A stretch of 22,931 nt of DNA from Bacillota bacterium. GTDB lineage: Bacteria; Bacillota; Clostridia; Clostridiales; Clostridiaceae. Under the pieces are notes generated by a model that did no database searches, was not told the origin of the DNA, and saw only the letters and a list, made by a program, of their open reading frames with translations. Made by a program: the position numbers and the translations under genes. The stretch lies in the NCBI GenBank assembly GCA_023435985.1, contig JAEZKY010000171.1, forward strand, positions 1 to 22,931, read 5' to 3'. How positions within the stretch are numbered: position 1 is the stretch's first letter; every line of letters begins with the position of its first letter. Positions 13,055 through 20,859 of the stretch are shown one piece after another.

Positions 13055-14833
13055 GTGGAATCTTTAGATAATAATTCATACGCGCAGAATTATAAAGGTC
13101 AGAAATTTGAAGAGTTTTATAAAATAATTGAGACCAGAAATGTGAGATCTGTTTTTCAACCAATTGTATCTCTTACTGATTGCACTGTAATTGGGTATGA
13201 AGCATTAAGTAGAGGTCCAAAAGATTCTTATATGCAAAATCCAGAAGTTCTTTTAGATATAGCCAAGGAATGTGATAAGATATGGGAGCTTGAAGAACTA
13301 TTTCACTCTAAAGCTCTAGAGAGTATATCAGGAAATCAATTGTATGTAAAAGTGTTTCTTAATATTAATCCAGTTGTTATTGATAGTTCAAAATTTAAAG
13401 ATTCATTTACAAAAGAATACTTGGAAAAATATAATTTAGATTGTAGGAATGTAGTATTTGAAATAACAGAACGAGATTCAATTCAAGATTTGGAGAGTTT
13501 TATACAAACTATAGAATATTGTAAGAATCAAAGTTATGACATAGCAATTGATGATGCTGGATCAGGATATTCAGGGCTTAATAGAATATGTAAAATTAAT
13601 CCTCATTATATAAAATTAGATATGGAACTTATTAGAGATATAGATAAATTTCCTATACAACAGGCAATAGTTAAGAGCATGTATGAGTTTTCAAGGCTAA
13701 CAGACTGCAAATTAATTGCAGAAGGAATAGAAACTGAAGAAGAACTAAAGGTACTTATAGATATTGGAGTTCAATATGGACAAGGATATTTTATACAAAA
13801 GCCAGAAGAATTTATAAATTCAATTAAAGATGAAGTAGTTAATACAATAAAAAGATTAAATATAAAAGAAAATGCTCAATATGGTTACAACATATCTAAT
13901 GTTTATATTAGCAGTATTGCTAAGAAGAAAGAGACATTGAATCCTCAAATTTTAGTATGTGATGTAGATTCAAAGTTTAAAGAAAATCGAGACTTATTAG
14001 GAATTTGCGTGGCAGATAATGGGGAAGTAAAAGGCGTCGTTACGAGAAATTCTTTTTATAGTAAATTAGGCTGGAGATATGGATATAGCATATATTCCTC
14101 TAAGGCCATATCAATTATCATGAATACGAGTTATCTAAGTGTTGATTATAAGATGCCAATAGATAGGGTAATAAAGCTTGCAATGGCAAGATCTAAAGAT
14201 ACGTTATATGATCATGTCACTGTAACTAAAAATTCAAAATATTACGGTATAGTGACCATAAAGGATTTAATAGAAAAGACAATTGAGATAGAAGTAGATA
14301 ATGCAAGGCACTCAAATCCATTAACAGGTCTTCCTGGAAATGTAATAATTGAACAGAATATTGAGAAATGCATCTTTTCTAAGGAAGAGTACTGCGTATT
14401 ATATTTTGATATTGATAATTTTAAACCATATAATGATGTTTATGGCTTTGAAAATGGAGATATGATAATTAAGCTTTTGGCAAAGGCTATAAGTGACAAT
14501 ATTTCAAAGGATGATTTTATTGGACATATTGGAGGAGATGATTTTATAGCCATAGTATCTTCATGGAATGCAGAAAAAGTATGTAAAAAGATATTGAAAG
14601 ACTTTAATGAATTAGCAATAGAATGTTATGATAGCAAAGATTTAAAAAATGGATATATAATAGCTCAAAATAGACATGGGATAGAAGAGAAGTTTCCATT
14701 GGTCTCTGTATCAATAGCAGGCCTGACCAATAAGAAAAGAGAGTTTGCAAGCAGCTATGTTTTGGCTAAGGAGTCAAGTAAGCTGAAAAAGAAATGCAAA
14801 CAAAATGGAGGAAATTGCTACTTAATAATTTAA
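13055..14833 (+). CDS. EAL-CBS-CBS-GGDEF cyclic-di-GMP signalling protein
   Basis: This 592-residue protein has no N-terminal membrane segment, so it is probably cytoplasmic. The EAL phosphodiesterase domain (about 22-260) keeps its catalytic residues: E49 in YEALSRG, N104, E136 with EITER, D166/D167 in IDDAGSG, K187, E223 in AEGIET and Q243 in GQGYF. It should hydrolyse c-di-GMP. A CBS pair follows (about 297-412) and may bind a nucleotide. The C-terminal GGDEF domain (about 420-590) has D452 in FDIDNFK, but its signature loop reads GGDDF (493-497). No RxxD inhibitory site precedes it, so cyclase activity is uncertain. The start is a GTG at 13055. The Shine-Dalgarno-like AAAGGATGTG (13034-13043) is rather far upstream, and the first in-frame ATG falls inside the EAL domain. 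Expected role: switching between motility and attachment. Confidence 0.9.
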   Translation: MESLDNNSYAQNYKGQKFEEFYKIIETRNVRSVFQPIVSLTDCTVIGYEALSRGPKDSYMQNPEVLLDIAKECDKIWELEELFHSKALESISGNQLYVKVFLNINPVVIDSSKFKDSFTKEYLEKYNLDCRNVVFEITERDSIQDLESFIQTIEYCKNQSYDIAIDDAGSGYSGLNRICKINPHYIKLDMELIRDIDKFPIQQAIVKSMYEFSRLTDCKLIAEGIETEEELKVLIDIGVQYGQGYFIQKPEEFINSIKDEVVNTIKRLNIKENAQYGYNISNVYISSIAKKKETLNPQILVCDVDSKFKENRDLLGICVADNGEVKGVVTRNSFYSKLGWRYGYSIYSSKAISIIMNTSYLSVDYKMPIDRVIKLAMARSKDTLYDHVTVTKNSKYYGIVTIKDLIEKTIEIEVDNARHSNPLTGLPGNVIIEQNIEKCIFSKEEYCVLYFDIDNFKPYNDVYGFENGDMIIKLLAKAISDNISKDDFIGHIGGDDFIAIVSSWNAEKVCKKILKDFNELAIECYDSKDLKNGYIIAQNRHGIEEKFPLVSVSIAGLTNKKREFASSYVLAKESSKLKKKCKQNGGNCYLII

Positions 14834-14860
14834 GCTTCCTAAATATAATAAATATATAAG

Positions 14861-14902
14861 AAAAGTAGAACAATCATTATAAAGGATAGTTCTACTTTTT
14901 TG
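14861..14902. terminator. Bidirectional terminator shared by the EAL/GGDEF gene and the liv operon
   Basis: AAAAGTAGAAC (14861-14871) pairs perfectly with GTTCTACTTTT (14889-14899) around a 17-nt loop. T-runs occur on both strands: TTTTTTT at 14895-14901 on plus, and TTTTC on minus. It lies between two convergent genes. Confidence 0.85.
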
Positions 14903-14933
14903 TGTAATTATTTTACTAATATTAAATTCAAAA

Positions 14934-15638
14934 TTATTCTCCAAGATATGCACTTTTAATGCTCTCGTCATTAAGAAGTTCTTTTGCATCACCTGTTTTA
15001 ACTATGTTGCCAGTTTCAAGAACATAAGCCCTATGGGCAATAGCAAGTGCCATATTTGCATTTTGCTCAACAAGAAGTATAGTTGTGCCTGCCTTATTGA
15101 TTTCAACTATTGTATCAAAGATATCCTTAACAACAAGAGGTGCAAGCCCCATTGAAGGTTCATCAAGTATAAGCATTTCAGGCCTGTTCATTAAGGCTCT
15201 GCCTATTGCAAGCATTTGCTGCTCACCACCAGAAAGTGTACCGGCCGGCTGTTTTATTCTCTCTTTTAGTCTTGGAAATTTAGAAAATACCATTTCCATA
15301 TCTTCTTTTATTCCAGCTTTATCTTTTCTTAAATAAGCTCCAAGTTCTAAATTTTCTAGAACTGATAATTCAGGAAAAACTCTTCTGCCTTCTGGAACGT
15401 GAGAAATACCTAGAGATACTATCTTATTAGCAGGAACTTTATTTAACGTTGAGTTTTTAAAAGTAACTGTTCCTGATTTTATTGGCTCAAGTCCTGATAT
15501 GGCTCTAAGAGTAGAAGTTTTACCAGCACCATTAGCTCCAATTAAGGTTACTATTTCACCTTGTTTTACTTCAAGGGAAATATCTTTTAATGCATGAATA
15601 ACACCATAATATAGATTGATTTTATCTACTTTTAGCAT
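14934..15638 (-). CDS. livF: Branched-chain amino acid ABC transporter ATP-binding protein LivF
   Basis: One of two cytoplasmic ATPases that power uptake of leucine, isoleucine and valine. It has 234 residues, the usual LivF length. Motifs in order: Walker A GANGAGKT (34-41), Q-loop region VPEGRRVFPELSV (81-93), ABC signature LSGGEQ (135-140), Walker B MLILDEP (155-161), and an H-loop region around LLVEQNA. PEGRRVFPELSV, LSGGEQQMLAIGRALM and PSMGLAP are typical of LivF and distinguish it from LivG. The start is ATG 15638, two bases after the livG stop. Its GAGAGGGGG ribosome binding site lies inside the end of livG, so translation is likely coupled. It is the last gene of the operon. Confidence 0.95.
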   Translation of the reverse strand: MLKVDKINLYYGVIHALKDISLEVKQGEIVTLIGANGAGKTSTLRAISGLEPIKSGTVTFKNSTLNKVPANKIVSLGISHVPEGRRVFPELSVLENLELGAYLRKDKAGIKEDMEMVFSKFPRLKERIKQPAGTLSGGEQQMLAIGRALMNRPEMLILDEPSMGLAPLVVKDIFDTIVEINKAGTTILLVEQNANMALAIAHRAYVLETGNIVKTGDAKELLNDESIKSAYLGE

Positions 15639-15640
15639 TT

Positions 15641-16399
15641 TTAAGCCCCCTCTCCAAGATAAGCTTCTATTACCTTAGGGTTGTTTTTAATTTCTTCTGG
15701 AGTACCTTCAGCAATTTTTTTTCCGTAATCAAGAACTGCTATTTTATCGCAGATTCCCATAACTAACTTCATATCATGTTCTATTAATAGAATTGATATG
15801 TTGAATTTATCCTTAATCCAGTTTATAAGGTCCATAAGCTCTGTTGTTTCCTGAGGATTCATACCAGCGGCAGGTTCGTCTAATAATAGTAAAGATGGTT
15901 CAGCTGCAAGAGCCCTTACTATTTCAAGTTTCCTCTGCTCTCCATAAGGAAGATTGCTAGCTAATTCATCCTTCTTTCTATCAAGAGAGAAAACTTTTAA
16001 TAATTCAATACTTTTATTTATAATTTCTGCTTCTGTTTTTCTAAACTTAGGAGTTCTAAGGATAGAATCAAATAAAGAATAATTTATCCTGTAATTAAAA
16101 CTAACTTTAACATTATCAAGAACAGTAAGGTTAGAAAATAAACGAATGTTTTGAAAAGTTCTGGCTATTTTCTTTTTAGTTATATTATACGGCTTAAGAC
16201 CTTGAATCTTTTCTCCGAGATAAGCTATAGTACCTTCTGTTGGAGTATAAACGCCAGTTAACATATTAAATACAGTAGTCTTACCAGCACCATTAGGTCC
16301 TATAAGCCCAACAATTTCTTTTTCAGCTATTGTAAGATTAAAATCTGAAACTGCCTTTAATCCACCAAAGACAATTGATAAGTTTTGAACGTCTAACAT
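15641..16399 (-). CDS. livG: Branched-chain amino acid ABC transporter ATP-binding protein LivG
   Basis: The second ATPase of the importer, 252 residues. Walker A is GPNGAGKT (34-41), followed by the TFQNIRLFSNLTVLDNV segment (81-97) typical of LivG. The signature region is NLPYGEQRKLEIVRALA (149-165), with LPYGEQ in place of LSGGQ as usual for this subunit. Walker B is LLLLDEPAAGMNP (170-182), and the H-loop lies in LLIEHDM. The start is ATG 16399, only a few bases after the livM stop. Its ribosome binding site GGAGG sits in the last codons of livM. The tight packing supports co-expression with the two permeases and LivF. Confidence 0.95.
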   Translation of the reverse strand: MLDVQNLSIVFGGLKAVSDFNLTIAEKEIVGLIGPNGAGKTTVFNMLTGVYTPTEGTIAYLGEKIQGLKPYNITKKKIARTFQNIRLFSNLTVLDNVKVSFNYRINYSLFDSILRTPKFRKTEAEIINKSIELLKVFSLDRKKDELASNLPYGEQRKLEIVRALAAEPSLLLLDEPAAGMNPQETTELMDLINWIKDKFNISILLIEHDMKLVMGICDKIAVLDYGKKIAEGTPEEIKNNPKVIEAYLGEGA

Positions 16400-16403
16400 A
16401 GAA

Positions 16404-17369
16404 TTAAGCCTCCTCTCTGTCCTTTGATTTTTTACTAGGTATTAATTTACTAAATATTTTAAGAGAAACCTCTTTATCTCCAAGTAATCCTTCAGGTCTA
16501 AAAATCATAAGAAGTATTAATGCTAATGGATATATAACCATTCTAAAATCACCCATGCCTCTTAAAAGCTCTGGTAAGAAAGTTAATGCTATGGCAGAAA
16601 TTATAGAACCAGATAATGATCCCATACCACCAAATACAACGAAGGTTAAATAATCTATTGATTTATTAAAATCGAAAGAATCAGGTTTTATATATCCAGC
16701 ATAGTGAGCGTAAAGTCCACCAGCAAGTCCAGCAAAGAAGGCAGCTATAGCAAATGCTAATATCTTATATTTAAGAGCATTTATTCCCATGGATTCAGCG
16801 GCTATTTCATTTTCACGAATAGAAAGCATTGCTCTACCTTGGGAGGAATTAATAATATTTTTTATTATGATAATGCTGACTACCATGAATACAAAAGCAA
16901 CAGTGAAGGTAGTTTTTACAGGTATTCCTGTAAGTCCACGAGCTCCGCCAACTGGATTAATATTCATAATTATTATTTGTATGATTTGGCAGAAAGCTAA
17001 GGTTGTTATTGCAAAATAATCGCCAGTAAGCTTTAGTGTAGGATATCCAATTAGGGCTGCTAACAAGCATGCGATTACTGCACCAATAAGTATTGAAATA
17101 ACAAATGGCATATGGGCTTTTTGTGTTATCATTGCAGACACATATGCTCCAATTGACATGAATCCTGCATGTCCTAAACATAACTGTCCTGTAAATCCAA
17201 CAATCAGGTTTAGCGAAACTGCCAATATAACGTTTATTAAAGCAAAAGTAATAATTCCTTTATAATATGAATTAATGACATTTGCACTAATCAAGCCAAA
17301 TAATACTGCATATGTTATTAAAACTCCAACTATAATACAAATGTTTTTTTTGTTAAATAAATTCTTCAT
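16404..17369 (-). CDS. livM: Branched-chain amino acid ABC transporter permease LivM
   Basis: One of the two membrane permeases of the importer, about 321 residues with eight or more hydrophobic segments. Family hallmarks are the LNLIVGFTGQLCLGHAGFMSIGAYV stretch near the N-terminus, YFAITTLAF, a cytoplasmic ENEIAAESMGIN coupling-helix loop that contacts the ATPases, and YLTFVVFGGMGSLSG near the C-terminus, ending in IFRPEGLLG. I prefer ATG 17369, which has GTAGGTG at good spacing. A GTG at 17378, directly after the livH stop, is an alternative start adding three residues. The C-terminal tail is lysine-rich. Confidence 0.93.
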   Translation of the reverse strand: MKNLFNKKNICIIVGVLITYAVLFGLISANVINSYYKGIITFALINVILAVSLNLIVGFTGQLCLGHAGFMSIGAYVSAMITQKAHMPFVISILIGAVIACLLAALIGYPTLKLTGDYFAITTLAFCQIIQIIIMNINPVGGARGLTGIPVKTTFTVAFVFMVVSIIIIKNIINSSQGRAMLSIRENEIAAESMGINALKYKILAFAIAAFFAGLAGGLYAHYAGYIKPDSFDFNKSIDYLTFVVFGGMGSLSGSIISAIALTFLPELLRGMGDFRMVIYPLALILLMIFRPEGLLGDKEVSLKIFSKLIPSKKSKDREEA

Positions 17370-17378
17370 AATTAACAC

Positions 17379-18254
17379 CTACACTTTCACATTGGTCTTC
17401 TTACCTAGTAGACCAGAAGGCTTAATTAAAAGTATTATGATTAAAATCGCAAATACAATCGCATCTGAAAAGTTTGTTGATATATACGCTTTTGAGAAGG
17501 TTTCAAGAAGTCCAATAGCAATTCCACCAACAAGGGCTCCAGGGATACTTCCAATTCCACCAAGTACTGCGGCAACGAATGCTTTAAGTCCAGGCATAGC
17601 TCCCATATAAGGAGTGATGCTAGGGTAAGATATTGCAACTAAAACTCCAGCTATACCAGCTAAGGCAGAACCTATAGCAAAGGTAAGGGAAATAGTGTTA
17701 TTAACGTTTATACCCATAAGAGAAGCGGCTTCCATATCTTGAGAAGATGCTCTCATAGCTTTTCCAACTTTAGTTTTATAAACAATAAATTGAAGTAAAA
17801 TAACAAGAAAAGCAGAAATTCCAAGCATCAATATTGTTTTTACATCAATTTGAACAGATCCTATATTAATACTCCCAGCATTAATTAAATCAGGAAATGG
17901 TTTAGGATTAGATCCAACTAATAATCTCATAGCATTTTGAAGGAATAAAGAAACACCAATTGCTGTAATAAGCAAAGCAATTCTTGGAGAATTTCTAAGT
18001 GGCTTGTAAGCAATTTTTTCTATAATTATTCCGGCTAGGGCTGAAACTACCATTGCAACTAATAAAGTTGGAATTAATGGTAATTTTAACGTTGAAGCAC
18101 AATAGAAGCCTGAAAAGGCTCCTATCATGTAAATTTCACCGTGGGCGAAATTTATTAATTGAATTATTCCATAAACCATTGTATATCCTAATGCTAGGAG
18201 GGCATATACACTTCCTAAGGCTAAACCGTTGATTAGTTGTTGTAAAAATTCCAT
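17379..18254 (-). CDS. livH: Branched-chain amino acid ABC transporter permease LivH
   Basis: The partner permease of LivM, 291 residues and highly hydrophobic. The hallmark N-terminal segment is GLALGSVYALLALGYTMVYGIIQLINFAHGEIYM. Others are the SQDMEAASLMGINVN coupling loop facing the ATPases and VAAVLGGIGSIPGALVGG near the C-terminus, ending in LIKPSGLLG. It starts at ATG 18254 with an ideal AGGAGG site 8 nt upstream, and its stop at 17379-17381 touches the livM start region. It follows livK after 24 bp, which is mostly ribosome binding site. Confidence 0.95.
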   Translation of the reverse strand: MEFLQQLINGLALGSVYALLALGYTMVYGIIQLINFAHGEIYMIGAFSGFYCASTLKLPLIPTLLVAMVVSALAGIIIEKIAYKPLRNSPRIALLITAIGVSLFLQNAMRLLVGSNPKPFPDLINAGSINIGSVQIDVKTILMLGISAFLVILLQFIVYKTKVGKAMRASSQDMEAASLMGINVNNTISLTFAIGSALAGIAGVLVAISYPSITPYMGAMPGLKAFVAAVLGGIGSIPGALVGGIAIGLLETFSKAYISTNFSDAIVFAILIIILLIKPSGLLGKKTNVKV

Positions 18255-18278
18255 AGTATATTCCTCCTAATTAAAATA

Positions 18279-19433
18279 TTAAGGGTTAACTTTATCAGCT
18301 AAAATTTTCTTATCTCCATCAATTTTAATGATAGCTGCACTCTTTATAGCACTTCTGTCACTACCAAATTTGATGTTACCAGTAACACTGTTCATTTCCA
18401 TTCCAGCTAAAGCATCTTTAATAGCAGCACCATCTGTTTTACCAGCTTTTTCGATTGCTTTAACTAAAATTTTAGAAGTATCATATGAAAGAGCAGCAAA
18501 AGCATCTGGCTCTTTGTTATATTCTTTCTTATATGATTCAACGAAGTTCTTTACATTTTCATCTGAATCTCCAGAGTAATAGTGGTTAATGTATAATGCA
18601 CCATTTACTGCATCTCCACCAATTTTAGTTAATTCTTCTGATTCCCAGCCATCTCCACCAAGGAATTGAGATGTTATTCCCATTTCTCTAGCTTGCTTAG
18701 CTATAAGACCAACAACATTGTAGTAATCAGGTAATACTAATATATCTGGATTTAAACTCTTAATTTTAGTTAACTGAGCCTTAAAATCAGTATCCTTATC
18801 GTTATAAGTTAGGAATTCACCAACTTGTCCACCAGCAGCTTCAAATTTTGATTTAAAGCTGTCAGCTATACCTTTTGAGTAATCTGAACCAGCATTATAT
18901 AATACAGCAGCTGTCTTCTTATTTAATTTTTCAGTAGCATATTTTGCAAGAACTTCTCCTTGGAAGGAGTCAACAAAACATCCTCTAAACATATATTCTC
19001 CACCAACATTTGTTATTGTAGGTTCTGTAGCAGTTGGAGTGATCATTGGAATTTGTTTTGCTGTTGCATTTGGAGCAACTGCAAGTGTTGCACCTGATGT
19101 AACAGGTCCTAATATTGCACATACCTTTTCATCATCAACTAATTTATTGAAGGCCTGCATTGATGAGTTTGGATCAGCTTGGTCATCTTCAAAAACGAAT
19201 TGAACTTTCTTTCCGTTAATTCCACCACCATCATTAACCTCTTTTTCTAACAATTCAGCACCTTCTTTTACTGAAACCCCATATGTAGATGCTGCACCAG
19301 ATAATGGCCCGATAGCTCCGATTTTAATAGTATCTCCTGTACTACCACTGCCTGCTGAATTTCCACTACAACCAGCAAGAAGTGTGATAGACATAGCAGC
19401 AGCTAGTATTCCTGAAAGTAAATTTTTTTTCAT
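18279..19433 (-). CDS. livK: Branched-chain amino acid ABC transporter substrate-binding lipoprotein
   Basis: The extracytoplasmic ligand-binding protein of the importer and first gene of the operon, 384 residues. The N-terminus MKKNLLSGILAAAMSITLLA leads into a lipobox, LAGC, with the lipidated cysteine at C22, followed by a Gly/Ser-rich tether. The mature part has the Leu/Ile/Val-binding (Peripla_BP_6) pattern: IKIGAIGPLSGAASTYG, KEGAELLEKEVNDGGGINGKKV, FEDDQADP, GPVTSGATLAVAP and FAALSYDTSKILVKAI. It starts at ATG 19433 with AAAGGGGA upstream. Whether it binds branched-chain amino acids specifically, or a related ligand, cannot be told from sequence. The symbol could equally be livJ. Confidence 0.93.
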   Translation of the reverse strand: MKKNLLSGILAAAMSITLLAGCSGNSAGSGSTGDTIKIGAIGPLSGAASTYGVSVKEGAELLEKEVNDGGGINGKKVQFVFEDDQADPNSSMQAFNKLVDDEKVCAILGPVTSGATLAVAPNATAKQIPMITPTATEPTITNVGGEYMFRGCFVDSFQGEVLAKYATEKLNKKTAAVLYNAGSDYSKGIADSFKSKFEAAGGQVGEFLTYNDKDTDFKAQLTKIKSLNPDILVLPDYYNVVGLIAKQAREMGITSQFLGGDGWESEELTKIGGDAVNGALYINHYYSGDSDENVKNFVESYKKEYNKEPDAFAALSYDTSKILVKAIEKAGKTDGAAIKDALAGMEMNSVTGNIKFGSDRSAIKSAAIIKIDGDKKILADKVNP

Positions 19434-19805
19434 AATTATCCCCTTTCCTTATTACAAACAATAATATCAAAATAACAATATATTAGATCTAATGTTAACA
19501 AAGTAATATGTTATTAATATTTTTATTATTGATATAATAACATATTGCTCTAATAACTACAAGAATGATATTTAATATTTTATATAAAAAATAATAAGTA
19601 TTAAATGAAAACAGTATCACACTTGGGTAAAATAAAGAAAATGATGTTGTGTTAAGGAAATTACAAAAGAAAATATGAAAATAGAGTGAAATTTGTGGGG
19701 ATTATATTATAAATACATGTAGAGCAACATCTGTTATGATAATATTGAATTAGAAGTAGAGTCAGCAGATTTAAATTATTTAAAGAATAAGGTGAGGGAA
19801 ACTAA
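19434..19805. promoter_or_regulatory. Divergent intergenic region, 372 bp, with the liv promoter region
   Basis: On the minus strand a possible liv promoter has -10 TATATT (19482-19477) and a poor -35, TACTTT, 17 nt upstream. A perfect 12-bp palindrome, ATTAGATCTAAT (19482-19493), abuts this -10. Further upstream, AATATGTTATTA (19505-19516) and TAATAACATATT (19535-19546) form a 12-bp inverted repeat with an 18-bp spacer. These are candidate operator sites for an unknown regulator. I see no CodY-like box and no T-box leader. The rest, up to the methylase ribosome binding site AAGGTGAGGG (19789-19798), is AT-rich with no clear promoter or gene. Confidence 0.5.
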
Positions 19806-20771
19806 TTGAATGAAGAAATATTAAATTACAAGAATGATAATATGACATATAAAAGACATGTTTACTTTATTAAGTATCCAGTATTTGAAGAAGAGTTATG
19901 TAAGCTGGAGATGAGGTGCCTTTTTGGCAAAACTCCAAGTGAAAAATATTTATTTTCAGATTCATACATTAATATATCAAGAAGTCCATTCATAAAAGAA
20001 ATGATTTCAATAATTTATGAAGAAGATTCTTTAGAGCAAATATTAAAAAATATAATAGAGGATAAATTAGCTTATGACGATTTTAAGGTTTGTTATGTGA
20101 AATTAGAAAATGGGGATGTAGAGTATAAGGAAAGACTTAATAGTCTAAATAAGATAGGATTTGTAATAACGGGTGAGCCAGAGATGCACAATCCTAAGAT
20201 TATACTTGGAATAACTAAGATATCTGGGAAATGGATATTTGGTAAATATGAAAAAAACGATTATGAATGGCATATCCATGATAAGAAACCTTATTCATAT
20301 TCCAATTCATTAGGTTTAAGAGTAGCAAGAGCATTAGTTAATATAGCAGTTCAAAATAACTTAGATTGGAAATTAATAGATCCATGTTGTGGTGTCGGAA
20401 CGGTTGTTATTGAGGCTCTTTCAATGGGAATTAATGTAGTAGGATATGAATTAAATAAAAGTATTGCAGAAAATGCTCAAAGGAATTTAAAATTTTTTGG
20501 ATATGAAAATGTAGTAACAAATGGGGATATGAACAATATTGAAAAGCAATATGATGTTTCTATAATAGATCTTCCATATGGATTGTTTACGCCAACAACG
20601 ATAGAAGAACAAACTTCACTTATTAAAAGTGCTAGAAGAATAAGTAAGAAATTAGTCATTGTTACTTTTGAAAATATGGATAAAGAAATTATTGAAGCAG
20701 GATTTAATATAATTGATAGATCGTATGTGTGTAAAGGCAAATTTAAAAGATATATAACTATTTGTGAATAG
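19806..20771 (+). CDS. TRM11-like SAM-dependent RNA methyltransferase
   Basis: The protein has 321 residues if it starts at TTG 19806, which has GGTGAGGG about 8 nt upstream. The first in-frame ATG (19842, MTYKRHVYF) fits homologue lengths but has no ribosome binding site. The C-terminal half is a Rossmann methyltransferase: motif I DPCCGVGTV (192-200), VGYELN (212-217) for the SAM ribose, and the catalytic motif IV as DLPYG (255-259), the D-L-P-Y variant of the N/D-P-P-Y signature. This motif means methylation of an exocyclic amino group, as in TRM11/TrmG10 enzymes acting on tRNA guanosine. The N-terminal ~150 residues (FIKYPVFEEELCKLEMRCLFG) probably bind RNA. The RNA target is not established. 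It is monocistronic, with a terminator before pdxS. Confidence 0.8.
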   Translation: MNEEILNYKNDNMTYKRHVYFIKYPVFEEELCKLEMRCLFGKTPSEKYLFSDSYINISRSPFIKEMISIIYEEDSLEQILKNIIEDKLAYDDFKVCYVKLENGDVEYKERLNSLNKIGFVITGEPEMHNPKIILGITKISGKWIFGKYEKNDYEWHIHDKKPYSYSNSLGLRVARALVNIAVQNNLDWKLIDPCCGVGTVVIEALSMGINVVGYELNKSIAENAQRNLKFFGYENVVTNGDMNNIEKQYDVSIIDLPYGLFTPTTIEEQTSLIKSARRISKKLVIVTFENMDKEIIEAGFNIIDRSYVCKGKFKRYITICE

Positions 20772-20782
20772 AGAGTTTTAAA

Positions 20783-20820
20783 ATGTATGGGTACATTTGC
20801 ATTGTATCCATACATATTTT
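20783..20820 (+). terminator. Terminator after the RNA methylase gene, overlapping a possible pdxS promoter
   Basis: ATGTATGGGTACA (20783-20795) pairs over 13 bp, with one G-U, to TGTATCCATACAT (20803-20815). The loop is 7 nt and ATTTT follows. The loop and 3' arm coincide with the -35 and spacer of the promoter proposed for pdxS. Confidence 0.7.
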
Positions 20821-20825
20821 ATTAT
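20797..20825 (+). promoter_or_regulatory. Possible sigma-A promoter of pdxST
   Basis: TTGCAT (20797-20802) and TATTAT (20820-20825) are separated by 17 nt, 35 bp before the pdxS start codon. The palindrome 20783-20815 overlaps the -35 and spacer, so the same sequence could act as an operator. Confidence 0.4.
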
Positions 20826-20859
20826 ATGGATAAAGTAAAAAAAGGGGGATTTGTATATC

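Noticed and set aside
12957..13163. 68-residue reverse-strand frame overlapping the EAL gene start
   Set aside because: It overlaps the conserved EAL coding region and has no start signals.
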